Assembly (NCBI RefSeq): GCF_019468565.1
Contig: NZ_CP080521.1
Location: 3,286,001 to 3,350,000, forward strand
DNA length: 64,000 nt
Origin: Pseudonocardia sp. DSM 110487
GTDB taxonomy: Bacteria > Actinomycetota > Actinomycetes > Mycobacteriales > Pseudonocardiaceae
Direction: 5' to 3'
The notes below the pieces were generated by a model. It was not told where the DNA came from, made no database searches, and saw only the letters and a list, made by a program, of their open reading frames with translations. Made by a program: the position numbers and the translations under genes. Shown here piece after piece: positions 55,066-64,000 of the stretch; position 1 is the first letter of the stretch, and each line of letters begins with the position of its first letter.

Positions 55066-56097
55066 CTACCGGCCGAGCGCGAGCACGGCGACGACCACCG
55101 CCACCACGACGACGATCACCGCGGCGAGTGCGGCCACCCTCGTGCCCTCGGCCTGTCTCCTCGGCGGCGCGGCGGCGCGGCGCAGGCGTGCGGTGTAGGC
55201 CGCCGCGGCCACGAGGAGCGCCCCGCATCCCACCAGCGCGAGGGGAACGGTGAGCGTGTCCGGGAAGTACTGCCCGAGCACCGCCGGCACCGTGATCAGG
55301 GTGCCGACCGCGCCGACCCCGAGCAGCACGAGCTCGCGCAGCCACGCACCGGCCGCCACCAGCGCGACCACGGACGCGACGGCCAGCGCCGCGACCCACC
55401 CGGCCTCGACGGTGAACTGCGCCCCGAGCACGACGGCGGCGCCGCCCAGTACGTACGCCGCGGTCCGCGCGGCGATCACGCGGCCCCAGCCCAGCACCGA
55501 CCACCCGACGCCGACCCCCCACACCGCGAGGCCCGTCACCGGGTCGTCGTCGCCGTTCGGCAGGTGCACGACGGCCGATGCCGCCGCGACGGCGAGAGCC
55601 GCGAGCAGCGCGGCCTGCTGCAGGACGCCGCGGTGGCGCCACCACAACACCGCGGCGTAGGCGGCGGTGCCCGCGGCGGCCAGCAGCGTGACGGACTCGC
55701 TTGGCAGATCCAGGACCTCGTCACCCAGCAGGGCGAGACCGGTACCGAACAGGGCCGCCGACACCAGCCAGCAGACGCCGCGCAGCCTTCGCCCCACATC
55801 GGCGCGCCGAGCCGGGACGAAGGCACCGGTGGCGAGCAGCAGCGCGGCGGCACCGAAGGCGATGCCCAGCCGTCCGCCGACACCGATCTGCGACCAGTAC
55901 CGGTCGGTGGCGGTCACGGCGCCGATGAGCACCAGCACCCCGCCGACGTAACCGAGCGCCTCGGCCACCAGCGGCGCCCGGGACGGCCGCTCGACGGGCT
56001 GTTCCGCCGCGAGGATCCGCTCCGCCTGATCCGGGGTGATCAGGCCGCTCCCGACCCAGCGCCGGAGACGATCGGCCAGGTCAGCGCCGTCGTTCAA
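55066..56097 (-). CDS. DUF2157 polytopic membrane protein
   Basis: About 343 residues are read from TTG 56097 (MNDGADLADRLRRWVGSGLI); the start is uncertain because no strong ribosome site is present. The N-terminal 40 residues (VGSGLITPDQAERILAAEQP) are a short helical domain common to DUF2157, followed by 9-11 TM helices from LGYVGGVLVLIGAVTATDRY onward. DUF2157 proteins have no established function. It ends at 55066, 266 bp upstream of the Y RNA array on the same strand. Confidence 0.75.
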   Translation of the reverse strand: MNDGADLADRLRRWVGSGLITPDQAERILAAEQPVERPSRAPLVAEALGYVGGVLVLIGAVTATDRYWSQIGVGGRLGIAFGAAALLLATGAFVPARRADVGRRLRGVCWLVSAALFGTGLALLGDEVLDLPSESVTLLAAAGTAAYAAVLWWRHRGVLQQAALLAALAVAAASAVVHLPNGDDDPVTGLAVWGVGVGWSVLGWGRVIAARTAAYVLGGAAVVLGAQFTVEAGWVAALAVASVVALVAAGAWLRELVLLGVGAVGTLITVPAVLGQYFPDTLTVPLALVGCGALLVAAAAYTARLRRAAAPPRRQAEGTRVAALAAVIVVVVAVVVAVLALGR

Positions 56098-56363
56098 CGC
56101 CCGCCCTCGCTGCGCTCGCCCGCTCCGCGGGCCGTCATCCCCGGGGCGCTCTGGCGACCGCTTCGCTGCCGCGCCGTGCTGATGATCCGCTCGCTCATCG
56201 GCACCTCTGACGTCATGACCCGAATGGTGGTCCCGCGCAGCCGGCGGCGCTGGCGCGGACCGGCGCATTCCGCCGAACGGGCAGCCACGATCTGCCGATC
56301 GGCCCGAGGAATCCGGGTCCGACGGCCCTGTCCGCGCGAACAGGCCGGTGACAGCGTCCGCTC

Positions 56364-56774
56364 ATGAGTGGAGAAGGCCCGGCACCCGCGGACGTGGTGG
56401 TCGAGTTGCACGGCCCGATCGGCGAGGACCTGCGCGGGTACGCGGGGAAGAAGGCCGCCGCCGTACTGGCCCGGGCCGATCGCAGGGTCTTGTTCTGCCG
56501 CGTGCGCGTGTCCCGCCCGGCACCGCCCACCCGGGGCCGTCCCGTCACCGCGACGGCGAACGTCGATCTCGAGGGAACGTTGCTGCACGTGCGGTGCACG
56601 GGTTCGACGCCGAGGGAAGCGGTCGACCGACTGGTGGACCGGCTCGCCGAGCGGCTGCGGCGGGCCGCGTTGCACTGGGAGGCCCGCCGCGGGCGGATGT
56701 ACCACGGCGAGCCACACGAATGGCGGCACGGCTTCCCGGGCGGGCGGGGATCGGGGGAGAAGGAGAACCGGTGA
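56364..56774 (+). CDS. HPF/RaiA-like ribosome hibernation factor (short, dormancy type)
   Basis: The 136-residue protein contains the S30AE-type beta-alpha-beta pattern: ADVVVELHGPIGEDLRGYAG, KKAAAVLARADRRVLFCRVR and TPREAVDRLVDRLAERLRRA. These correspond to the HPF/RaiA ribosome-binding domain; no long C-terminal dimerisation domain is present. A stop/start overlap (GTGA, 56771) leads into a 24-codon frame of doubtful reality. The gene heads a cluster resembling the mycobacterial DosR regulon, so a role in ribosome stabilisation under low oxygen is plausible. Confidence 0.75.
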   Translation: MSGEGPAPADVVVELHGPIGEDLRGYAGKKAAAVLARADRRVLFCRVRVSRPAPPTRGRPVTATANVDLEGTLLHVRCTGSTPREAVDRLVDRLAERLRRAALHWEARRGRMYHGEPHEWRHGFPGGRGSGEKENR

Positions 56775-56848
56775 CCCGTTCCGGGCCCGCGTCGGTGGAC
56801 CGCCGTGCGCTGCTGCGCGAGTGGGTGTGGTCGGTGACGGCGTGACGA

Positions 56849-56866
56849 TCGGTCCTGTCGGACCGA
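56849..56866. promoter_or_regulatory. Palindrome upstream of the Rv1733c-like gene
   Basis: TCGGTCC-TGTC-GGACCGA, perfect 7-bp arms, 46 bp upstream of 56912. It resembles dormancy-regulator boxes only loosely (GGTCC...GGACC rather than GGGAC...GTCCC). It is a candidate regulator site of this island. Confidence 0.45.
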
Positions 56867-56911
56867 GTCAGTCCGGTGCACCGTCGGCCGCAACGAGCGG
56901 AGGAAAGCGCG

Positions 56912-57463
56912 ATGTCCGAAGCACCGTGCCGCCTGCCGCGGCGCCCCACCGATCGCGTCGAAGATCTCGTCGCATGGCTCCTGGCCATCGCGGCACTGCT
57001 GGTGGTCGGGAGTGCCTGCCTGACCGGAATCGCGGTGCACGGCAGGGAGGCCGCGCGCGTCGATGACGGCGGGTCGGTGTCCCAGGTGCGTGCCGTGCTG
57101 CTCGAGGACGTGATCCTTATGACCGGCGACTACGGCATGCACCGGCTGGCGACGGTCCCGGCGCGCTGGACCGATCGAGCCGGGCTGGAGCACACCGGCG
57201 CCGTCGTGGTGACCCACTCCGCACGGGCAGGCACCGAGGTCGGTCTGTGGATCGATGCCACGGGGAGGATCACCCCGCCGCCGCTGCGCCCGGTGAACGC
57301 CGTTTTCGGCGGGATAGTCGCCGCGATCGGCGTGTTGTGCGCCGGCGCGACGCTGCTCGTCGCGAGCTGGCTCGGGGTGCGCTCGGTGACGGCGCGGGTG
57401 AACTCCCGCCGGTGGGAGCAGGACTGGGCGCGCGTCGAACCGCTGTGGCGCCGCGGTGCGTGA
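56912..57463 (+). CDS. Rv1733c-like two-TM membrane protein
   Basis: The 183-residue protein (ATG after GGAGGAAAG) has two membrane helices, about residues 21-45 (LVAWLLAIAALLVVGSACLT) and 133-155 (VFGGIVAAIGVLCAGATLLV). Between them is an outer domain with RATVPARWTDRAGLEHTGAV-like strands and HSARAGTEVGLWIDATGRIT. This matches the actinobacterial Rv1733c family, known as a strongly induced DosR-regulon antigen in mycobacteria. Function is unknown. Its place between an HPF-type gene and a DevS-like kinase supports the dormancy connection. Confidence 0.8.
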   Translation: MSEAPCRLPRRPTDRVEDLVAWLLAIAALLVVGSACLTGIAVHGREAARVDDGGSVSQVRAVLLEDVILMTGDYGMHRLATVPARWTDRAGLEHTGAVVVTHSARAGTEVGLWIDATGRITPPPLRPVNAVFGGIVAAIGVLCAGATLLVASWLGVRSVTARVNSRRWEQDWARVEPLWRRGA

Positions 57464-57584
57464 GGGCCGACGTGGCCGATGCCGGCCGGCACGGCAAACC
57501 ACCACCGAGGCGCCGGACTCACTCCCGCATCGCGCCGAATTGGTGTTCACTCTACGTCGGGGGGTCGAGGATCTGGAGTTCGGC

Positions 57585-59294
57585 ATGTCGGACGACCTCG
57601 CCGCGGCGCACGCGCGACGGAACGGCCTCGCGGGGCTGCGCCTCGACGAGCTGCTGCACGGCGTGCAGGAGCGGCTGGCCGAGATCGTCCAGATCCGCGA
57701 CCAGATGCAGGGCCTCCTGGATGCCGTGCTCGCCGTCGCCACCAGTCTCGAACTGGACGCCACCCTGCAGCGCATCGTGCAGTCCGCCGTCACGCTCGTG
57801 GACGCGCGCTACGGGGCGCTCGGCGTGCTCGCGCCGGACGGCGGGATCGCCCGTTTCATCACGGTCGGGGTCGACGAGGAGACCCGCACACGGATGGGGC
57901 GGCTCCCCGAGGGCAAGGGGTTGCTCGGCCAGCTCATCCTGGATCCGCGGCCGCTGCGGCTCGCCGAGCTGAGCGCGCACGAGTCCTCCGTCGGCTTCCC
58001 ACCCAACCACCCGCCCATGCACAGCTTCGTCGGCGTTCCGGTGCGGGTGCGGGACTCCGTGTACGGCAACCTCTACCTCACCGAGAAGCAGAGCGGCGGC
58101 GAGTTCACCGCCGACGACGAGGTGGTGCTCGAGGCACTCGCCGCCGCCGCGGGGATCGCGGTGCAGAACTCGGACCTCTTCGAGCAGACCAGGTTGCGGC
58201 AGGCGTGGCTGGAAGCCTCCGGGGAGATCCGGGCCGAGCTGCTGTCCGGCGCCACCGAGGCGGACGCGCTCGGTCTCGTGGCGCTGCGCACCCAGGAGCT
58301 GACCGGCTCGGAGGCCACGCTCATCGTGCTCGGGCCCGCAGGGGCCGACGAGGGCTTCACGGTCGGGGCGCAACGCGGCATGGAGAGCGTCGACCTGGTA
58401 GGACGCGCGATCGACGCGAGGGATCCGCTGCTGCGTGAGGTGGTCGACGGGCGCACCGCCGTGCTCGCGGGCAGCGTCGGAGGGCTGCGTGAGGCCGGTG
58501 ATGCGCTCCTCGACTTCGGGCCCACCGTGGCGGTTCCGCTGCATTCGCAGGACCGGGTGATGGGAGTGCTGGTCGCGCTGCGCAGACGGGAGACGCAGCC
58601 GTTCCAGCCGAGCGAGGTACCGCTCCTCACCTCGTTCGCCGAACAGGCCACACTCGCGCTCGAGCTGGGGGAGAAGAACCGGGCGCAGCGGCAGCTCGCC
58701 GTGTTCGGCGACCGCGACCGCATCGCCCGCGACCTGCACGACCGCGTCATCCAGCGGCTGTTCGCCACCGGGCTGCAGCTGCAGAGCACGCTGCGGCGCA
58801 GCCCGGACCCCGCCGTGCAGCGGCGGATCCAGCAGGCGGTCGACGAGCTCGACGTGACGGTGCGGGAGATCCGCACGTCCATCTTCGACCTGCACACCAC
58901 CGGCGACGGCGCCGCGGGCGGGCTCCGGCGCCGACTGCTGGACACCGCCGCCGATGCGGCCGAGGGGCACGGCCTGTCCCCGTCGGTGCGGATCGCAGGG
59001 GCCGTCGACACGCTCGTCCCGCCGGAGGTCGGTGTGCACGCGGTGGCGGTCGTGCGAGAAGCCGTGAGCAACGCGGCCCGGCACGCCGCGGCACGGTCGG
59101 TGACGCTCGCCATCGAGGCCGGTGAGGAGCTGTTGATCGAGGTCACGGACGACGGGTGCGGGATCGACCCGGCCGCGGCCCGCAGCGGGTTGCGCAACCT
59201 CGAGGCCAGGGCGCACGAGTGCGCAGGCACCTTCCACGTGCGCCCGGGACCGGGCGGCGGCACGCGGCTGAGCTGGCGGGTCCCGCTGTGCTGA
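57585..59294 (+). CDS. DevS/DosS-like GAF histidine kinase (haem-type sensor)
   Basis: The 569-residue kinase has GAF-A (residues 52-200: LELDATLQRIVQSAVTLVDA, RYGALGVLAPDGG, LPEGKGLLGQLILDPRPLRL) with His142 in GFPPNHPPMHSF at the position of the haem-binding His of DosS. GAF-B spans about 220-365. HisKA_3 has phospho-His385 in ARDLHDRVIQRLF, and HATPase_c has EAVSNAARHA and DDGCGI. It is expected to sense O2, NO or redox and to phosphorylate a NarL-type regulator; no such regulator is in the window. The start ATG 57585 is preceded by GAGGATCTGGAG. Confidence 0.92.
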   Translation: MSDDLAAAHARRNGLAGLRLDELLHGVQERLAEIVQIRDQMQGLLDAVLAVATSLELDATLQRIVQSAVTLVDARYGALGVLAPDGGIARFITVGVDEETRTRMGRLPEGKGLLGQLILDPRPLRLAELSAHESSVGFPPNHPPMHSFVGVPVRVRDSVYGNLYLTEKQSGGEFTADDEVVLEALAAAAGIAVQNSDLFEQTRLRQAWLEASGEIRAELLSGATEADALGLVALRTQELTGSEATLIVLGPAGADEGFTVGAQRGMESVDLVGRAIDARDPLLREVVDGRTAVLAGSVGGLREAGDALLDFGPTVAVPLHSQDRVMGVLVALRRRETQPFQPSEVPLLTSFAEQATLALELGEKNRAQRQLAVFGDRDRIARDLHDRVIQRLFATGLQLQSTLRRSPDPAVQRRIQQAVDELDVTVREIRTSIFDLHTTGDGAAGGLRRRLLDTAADAAEGHGLSPSVRIAGAVDTLVPPEVGVHAVAVVREAVSNAARHAAARSVTLAIEAGEELLIEVTDDGCGIDPAAARSGLRNLEARAHECAGTFHVRPGPGGGTRLSWRVPLC

Positions 59295-59388
59295 CAGGCG
59301 CCGTGCTGGACAGGTCGGGGCCGAAGGCCGTGGATTGCGGGACGTCCGGCCGTGGTCCGGCCGAGTGGGCCGGCTGCAGGCTGTCGGG

Positions 59389-60192
59389 GTGACCGCGGAG
59401 CACTTCGCACGCCGACCGGCCGGCCTGTCGCCGAGCGGCCGTGCGTCGCCGCTCGCAGCCGTGCTCGACGCGTGCCTCACCGAGGTGGCGGCACGGCCCT
59501 TCCCGGGTGCGCGCAGGTGGTGGGTCGTCACGAGGGGCGGTGGGATCGAGCTGCGCACCGCGTGGGCGCCGCACCTGCCTGCGCCCGTGCTCAGGGCCAC
59601 GCGCGTCGCCGCCGGGTCCGCGCTGCTCGCCGTGCGGCTCGCCGTGGGTGCGTCCGGGTTCCGGCCGGTCACGGCCCTGCTCCCCAGCGGCCGGGTCCGT
59701 GGTGTGCTCGCGATCGTGCGTTGCGGGACCCCGTCCCGTCCGACGAGGGACGAGCGGGTCCTGTTCGAGACCCTGGTGAGGGCCCGCGTGCCCGAGCCGG
59801 GTGTTCCGGTCGCGCTCGCGATGCCACAGCTGCGCTCGGCCGTCGAGGCCGAAGGCGCCTGGCTGCGTACGGTCGTCGATTCGGCCGACGGCGAGCGACT
59901 GCGGCGCCTGCCGGCCGGCGACCCGGCCGACATCGCGCCACCCGGTTCGCTCGTCGCGATCCTCGGTAGTCACGGCGAGCTGCCCGCGGCCGATCTCATG
60001 GCGGGCCAGGCCCTGCAACGCCTGTTCTGCACCGCGAGCGCGCTCGGCGTCTCGGCAGGCGTGCTGGCCGGGCCGCAGGAGCTGGGCGCGGATCCGCAGG
60101 CGGCCGACGCGGGGATCGGCCTGACCGAGCAGGTTCTGGTGCGGGTCAGGCCGCCGGACGAGGCCGGGGGAGCGGAGCAGGAGCCCGCATGA
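59389..60192 (+). CDS. Acg-like nitroreductase-family protein (N-terminally divergent)
   Basis: The 267-residue product (GTG 59389) resembles the C-terminal half of Acg/Rv3127-type nitroreductase-fold proteins: TRDERVLFETLVRAR and ADLMAGQALQRLFCTASALG, followed by VSAGVLAGPQELG. The usual N-terminal SLHNTQPWRF-type flavin segment is not visible, and the length is below the usual 320-330. Acg proteins are DosR-controlled and thought to bind FMN without typical enzyme activity. The assignment is tentative but agrees with the neighbours. Confidence 0.6.
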   Translation: MTAEHFARRPAGLSPSGRASPLAAVLDACLTEVAARPFPGARRWWVVTRGGGIELRTAWAPHLPAPVLRATRVAAGSALLAVRLAVGASGFRPVTALLPSGRVRGVLAIVRCGTPSRPTRDERVLFETLVRARVPEPGVPVALAMPQLRSAVEAEGAWLRTVVDSADGERLRRLPAGDPADIAPPGSLVAILGSHGELPAADLMAGQALQRLFCTASALGVSAGVLAGPQELGADPQAADAGIGLTEQVLVRVRPPDEAGGAEQEPA

Positions 60193-60274
60193 GGGGCCCT
60201 CGTCGCCCCGATTCGTGTCGGCGAGCATCGGAGCGGGAAACCGGGAATGGCCGAGGAGCCGGGGTGAGAAGCAG

Positions 60275-60835
60275 GTGGTGGTGAAGGCGGTGTCGATCGC
60301 GCGGGCCGGTGCGGCGTTGCTGCGAATCGTGTTGCCGGGCACCGGCCGGTCGCGCGCCCGAGCGCGTGCAACGCTCGCCGGCCGGCTCGGCGGGTACGTC
60401 GCCGCCGACGTCATGACGCCCCGGCCCTACCTGGCGCCCGGGTGGTGGACGGTGCAGGCCCTCGTCGAGCACCTGCTCGGCCCGGACGGGCCCCGGCACC
60501 GCGCATTCCCGGTGGTCGACGTCCACGGACGGCTGGTCGGGCGCCTGCACCTCGCCGAGATCGCCGCGATCGATCCGAACACCCGCCCGACGACGACCGT
60601 CGCCGACGTGGCCCGTCCCGTACCGGCCGCGCTCGTCGTCGACCGCGACATGCCTCTCGATCACGTCCTGCGGCGTCCGCACTGCCGTGGCCGCGACATC
60701 GTCGTCGAGCACGACGGCCGCGTGGTCGGGATCATCGCCATGACGGACCTCCAGCGCACGGCCGAGCTGGAGGCCCTGCGGTCCGACGCATACGGTCACG
60801 GCGTGCCGTGGAACGGGTCGATCGGCTGGGAGTGA
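60275..60835 (+). CDS. CBS-pair protein resembling the tail of a site-2 protease (Rip3-like)
   Basis: The 186-residue protein carries two CBS-type units: VAADVMTPRPYLAPGWWTVQ, RHRAFPVVDVHGRLVGRLHL and VADVARPVPAALVVDRDMPL, DIVVEHDGRVVGIIAMTDLQ. The wording is that of the C-terminal CBS part of Rip3-type site-2 proteases. The preceding 45 residues look like the end of the membrane part, but the HExxH protease domain is absent. It may be a remnant or a free-standing sensor. GTG 60275 is chosen after GAGAAG; a GTG at 60215 is possible. Confidence 0.72.
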   Translation: MVVKAVSIARAGAALLRIVLPGTGRSRARARATLAGRLGGYVAADVMTPRPYLAPGWWTVQALVEHLLGPDGPRHRAFPVVDVHGRLVGRLHLAEIAAIDPNTRPTTTVADVARPVPAALVVDRDMPLDHVLRRPHCRGRDIVVEHDGRVVGIIAMTDLQRTAELEALRSDAYGHGVPWNGSIGWE

Positions 60836-61003
60836 CGACACGCGAGCCGTCCGAGCTGGGCGGGGGCGACGCGCAGGAACCGGCAGCGGGTGCGTGCTGC
60901 ACAACCCGGCCTGAGTGATGCAGGTCACTTCGAGGGGATGTCGAAGCGCTGCAACCGGCTCCGTTCCTGCTGCGTCCGAACCCGAGAACGAAGGAGACCT
61001 CCG

Positions 61004-61405
61004 ATGACCCGCTTCATGATCCTGACCAAGCACGACCGCTCGCTCGACGTGCCGCACGCGAGTGAGTGGGACCCCGCCGACGTGGCGGCCCACTTCGAGT
61101 GCCTGCGCGCCCTCAACGCCGAGCTGGCCGCGAACGGCGAGCTGGTGGAGATGAACGCGCTGACCGGGCCCGAGCTGGCGAAGGTCGTCACAGCCGACGG
61201 CGCGGGCGCGCCTGTCGTCACCGACGGTCCGTTCCCCGAGGCCAAGGAGCTGCTGGCCGGCTACCAGCTGATCGACGTCGAGTCGGAGGAGCGCGCGCTG
61301 GAGATCGCGGCGGCGGTCTCGGCCGCCCCGGGGCCCGGCGGGAAGCCGATGGGCCAGCACATCGAGGTCCGGCAGGTGATGTTCACGTTCTCGGCGGACG
61401 CGTGA
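61004..61405 (+). CDS. YCII/DGPF-domain protein
   Basis: The 133-residue protein (ATG after AAGGAGA) begins MTRFMILTKHDRSLDVPHAS and contains VTDGPFPEAKELLAGYQLID, which is the DGPF motif. Proteins of this kind are almost always encoded next to ECF42 sigma factors, as here (4-nt overlap with 61402). The dimeric alpha/beta fold may bind small molecules or have reductase-like chemistry; its role is not firmly known. It is likely a target or accessory of that sigma factor. Confidence 0.92.
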   Translation: MTRFMILTKHDRSLDVPHASEWDPADVAAHFECLRALNAELAANGELVEMNALTGPELAKVVTADGAGAPVVTDGPFPEAKELLAGYQLIDVESEERALEIAAAVSAAPGPGGKPMGQHIEVRQVMFTFSADA

Positions 61406-62610
61406 ACGACCAGCCGATCGAGGACCTGCTGCGCCGGATGGCGCCGCAGGTCCTCGGCGTGCTCGTGCGGCGCTACGGCGACTTCGCCGCCGCCGAGGAC
61501 GCGGTCCAGGAGGCGCTGATCGTCGCCGCCCAGCACTGGCCCCGGGACGGGGTGCCCGAGCATCCGCACGCGTGGCTGATTCGTACCGCCACCCGCAAGC
61601 TCGTCGACGAGCACCGCGCGGCGGCTGCCCGGCGCCGTCGCGAGGAGAACGTCGCGCTGGAACCCGCGGCCGCCCCCGTCCCGGACGCCGACGACACGCT
61701 GCGGCTGCTGGTGCTGTGCTGCCATCCGGTGCTCACGCCCAGCTCGGCCGTCGCGCTGACGCTGCGCGCGGTCGGCGGGCTGACCACGGCCGAGATCGCC
61801 GCGGTGTTCCTCGTGCCGGAGCAGACCATGGGCACCCGCATCAGCCGGGCGAAGGCCAAGGTCGCCGAGGCCGGAGCGCGGTTCACCCTGCCGGAGCACG
61901 ACGAGCGCGGCCGGCGCGTGCAAGCGGTGCTGCGGGTTCTCTACGTGATGTTCACCGAGGCGCACACCAGCAGCGGCGGAGCCGGGCTGCACCGCGTCGA
62001 CCTGGCCGCCGAGGCGATCCGGCTGACCCGGATGCTGCAGACCGCGCTGCCCGCCGACCCCGAGGTGACGGGCCTGCTGGCCCTGCTCCTGCTCACCGAC
62101 GCCCGCCGCCCCGCGCGCACCGGGCCCGATGGCGAGCTCGTCCCGCTCGCCGAGCAGGACCGCACGCGCTGGGACCGCGCCGCGATCGTCGAGGGCATCG
62201 GGCTGGCGGTGGCGGCGCGCCGCGCCGGGGTGGTGGGGGAGTACCAGCTGCAGGCATCCATCGCTGCGGTGCACGACGCCGCCCCGACCGCCGCCGACAC
62301 CGACTGGGCCCAGATCCGGGTCCTTTACGAGCTGCTCGAACGTGTCACCGACAACCCGGTCGTCACGCTCAACCGAGCCGTCGCCGTCGCCATGACCGAC
62401 GGGGTGGGCGCCGGGCTCGCGCTGCTCGACGAGGTCGCTCCGCGGCTGGCCGGGCACCACCGCCTCGACGCCGTCCGCGCGCATCTGCTGGAAGAGGCGG
62501 GGGACTCGGCCGCCGCCGCCCGGCACTACGCCGCCGCTGCCGCCCGCGCGGTGAACCTCCCCGAGCGGCAGTACCTCACGATGCGGGCGGCCCGGCTGCG
62601 ATCGCTATGA
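61402..62610 (+). CDS. ECF42-type sigma factor with C-terminal TPR-like domain
   Basis: The 402-residue protein starts GTG 61402 with LLRRMAPQVLGVLVRRYGDF, AAAEDAVQEALIVAAQHWPR and HPHAWLIRTATRKLVDEHRA (region 2). Region 4 is LTLRAVGGLTTAEIAAVFLV, PEQTMGTRISRAKAKVAEAG. Then comes a long helical SnoaL/TPR-type extension (FTEAHTSSGGAGLHRVDLAA, EAIRLTRMLQTALPADPEVT, TLNRAVAVAMTDGVGAGLAL). This is the ECF42 architecture, which depends on its C-terminal extension instead of an anti-sigma factor. Coupled to the DGPF gene. A strong hairpin ends the unit. Confidence 0.93.
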   Translation: MNDQPIEDLLRRMAPQVLGVLVRRYGDFAAAEDAVQEALIVAAQHWPRDGVPEHPHAWLIRTATRKLVDEHRAAAARRRREENVALEPAAAPVPDADDTLRLLVLCCHPVLTPSSAVALTLRAVGGLTTAEIAAVFLVPEQTMGTRISRAKAKVAEAGARFTLPEHDERGRRVQAVLRVLYVMFTEAHTSSGGAGLHRVDLAAEAIRLTRMLQTALPADPEVTGLLALLLLTDARRPARTGPDGELVPLAEQDRTRWDRAAIVEGIGLAVAARRAGVVGEYQLQASIAAVHDAAPTAADTDWAQIRVLYELLERVTDNPVVTLNRAVAVAMTDGVGAGLALLDEVAPRLAGHHRLDAVRAHLLEEAGDSAAAARHYAAAAARAVNLPERQYLTMRAARLRSL

Positions 62611-62631
62611 CATTGCGTGATCGCGTGGTAG

Positions 62632-62661
62632 TCGGTGACCAGCATTCTCGCTGGTCACCGA
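62632..62661. terminator. Bidirectional hairpin terminator
   Basis: TCGGTGACCAGC-ATTCTC-GCTGGTCACCGA: a perfect 12-bp stem with a 6-nt loop between the convergent ECF42 and primary sigma genes, 21 bp after one stop and 19 bp after the other. Confidence 0.85.
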
Positions 62662-62680
62662 ACTCAACGCTAGATCAGTC

Positions 62681-64000
<1,320 letters not shown>

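Noticed and set aside
56771..56845. 24-codon frame overlapping the HPF-type stop (GTGA)
   Set aside because: Coupling is formally possible, but the peptide is too short to judge and has no known relative.
59312..59335. DosR-box-like GTCGGGGCCGAAGGCCGTGG before the Acg-like gene
   Set aside because: Only about half of the consensus positions match and GC-rich DNA gives such hits by chance, so it is not listed as a site.

Overview
The window is chromosomal DNA of a very GC-rich actinomycete. Supporting signs are many GTG and TTG starts, an MbtH homologue, F420/PPOX-type and luciferase-like oxidoreductases, a DevS/DosS-like kinase island, and a HrdB/SigA-type primary sigma factor. Protein style suggests Pseudonocardiales, possibly a Pseudonocardia relative. 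That placement is inference; no rRNA gene is present to prove it.

Layout. 1-7.7 kb: a LysR regulator (cut by the left edge) divergent from a cupin dioxygenase, then small SnoaL, FAD-oxidoreductase, SRPBCC and DUF2071 genes and a long low-complexity membrane protein. 7.7-15 kb: a PadR/SDR regulatory pair, then a MarR-controlled operon with an MFS pump fused to CarboxypepD-regulatory repeats, followed by a YceI protein carrying the same repeat. 15-20 kb: a TPP enzyme, a universal stress protein, a DUF1707 protein, an SPFH protein and a membrane-anchored serine protease. 20-26 kb: a LacI regulator facing a five-gene ABC-importer/amidohydrolase operon, with a readable promoter and operators. 26-31 kb: an MbtH, hydrolase and ornithine-monooxygenase cluster behind a probable iron box, a vapBC pair, and an MFS/MarR pair with a clear operator. 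31-39.5 kb: two decayed genes, an ECF sigma factor, a two-component system with a striking nested dyad, and an orphan PTS IIC with an MFS gene. 39.6-48 kb: a double-Lrp regulator with an amidohydrolase/AbgT operon, a decayed vapC, a P1B-4 metal ATPase with its ArsR repressor, and a DUF559 gene flanked by twin palindromes. 48-52 kb: a Fis-type activator with luciferase-like and SnoaL partners. 52-55 kb: a Ro60/TROVE operon. 55-64 kb: a DUF2157 protein, a hypoxia/dormancy-like island, an ECF42/DGPF pair and the primary sigma factor (cut by the right edge).

The most interesting locus is 51.97-54.8 kb on the minus strand. A tandem non-coding array directly precedes the rsr (TROVE/Ro60) gene. It contains two complete permuted tRNA-like modules (T-arm, acceptor hairpin closed by a 3-nt loop, U8-A9, D-arm), separated and flanked by stem-loops sharing a conserved CGGA internal-loop strand and a GTTAYC tail. 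This is the architecture of bacterial Y RNA (YrlA), here multiplied in a row. rsr then overlaps an HNH-nuclease gene of lower GC, which is followed after 3 nt by a small HTH protein. Together they look like a Y-RNA-array/Rsr/nuclease operon.

Regulatory sites are unusually readable. I could assign plausible dyads to the LysR, PadR, two MarR, LacI, ArsR, VapB and Fis-type regulators, an IdeR-like iron box, and an ECF-type promoter. All family assignments come from reading the translations by eye. No database search was run.
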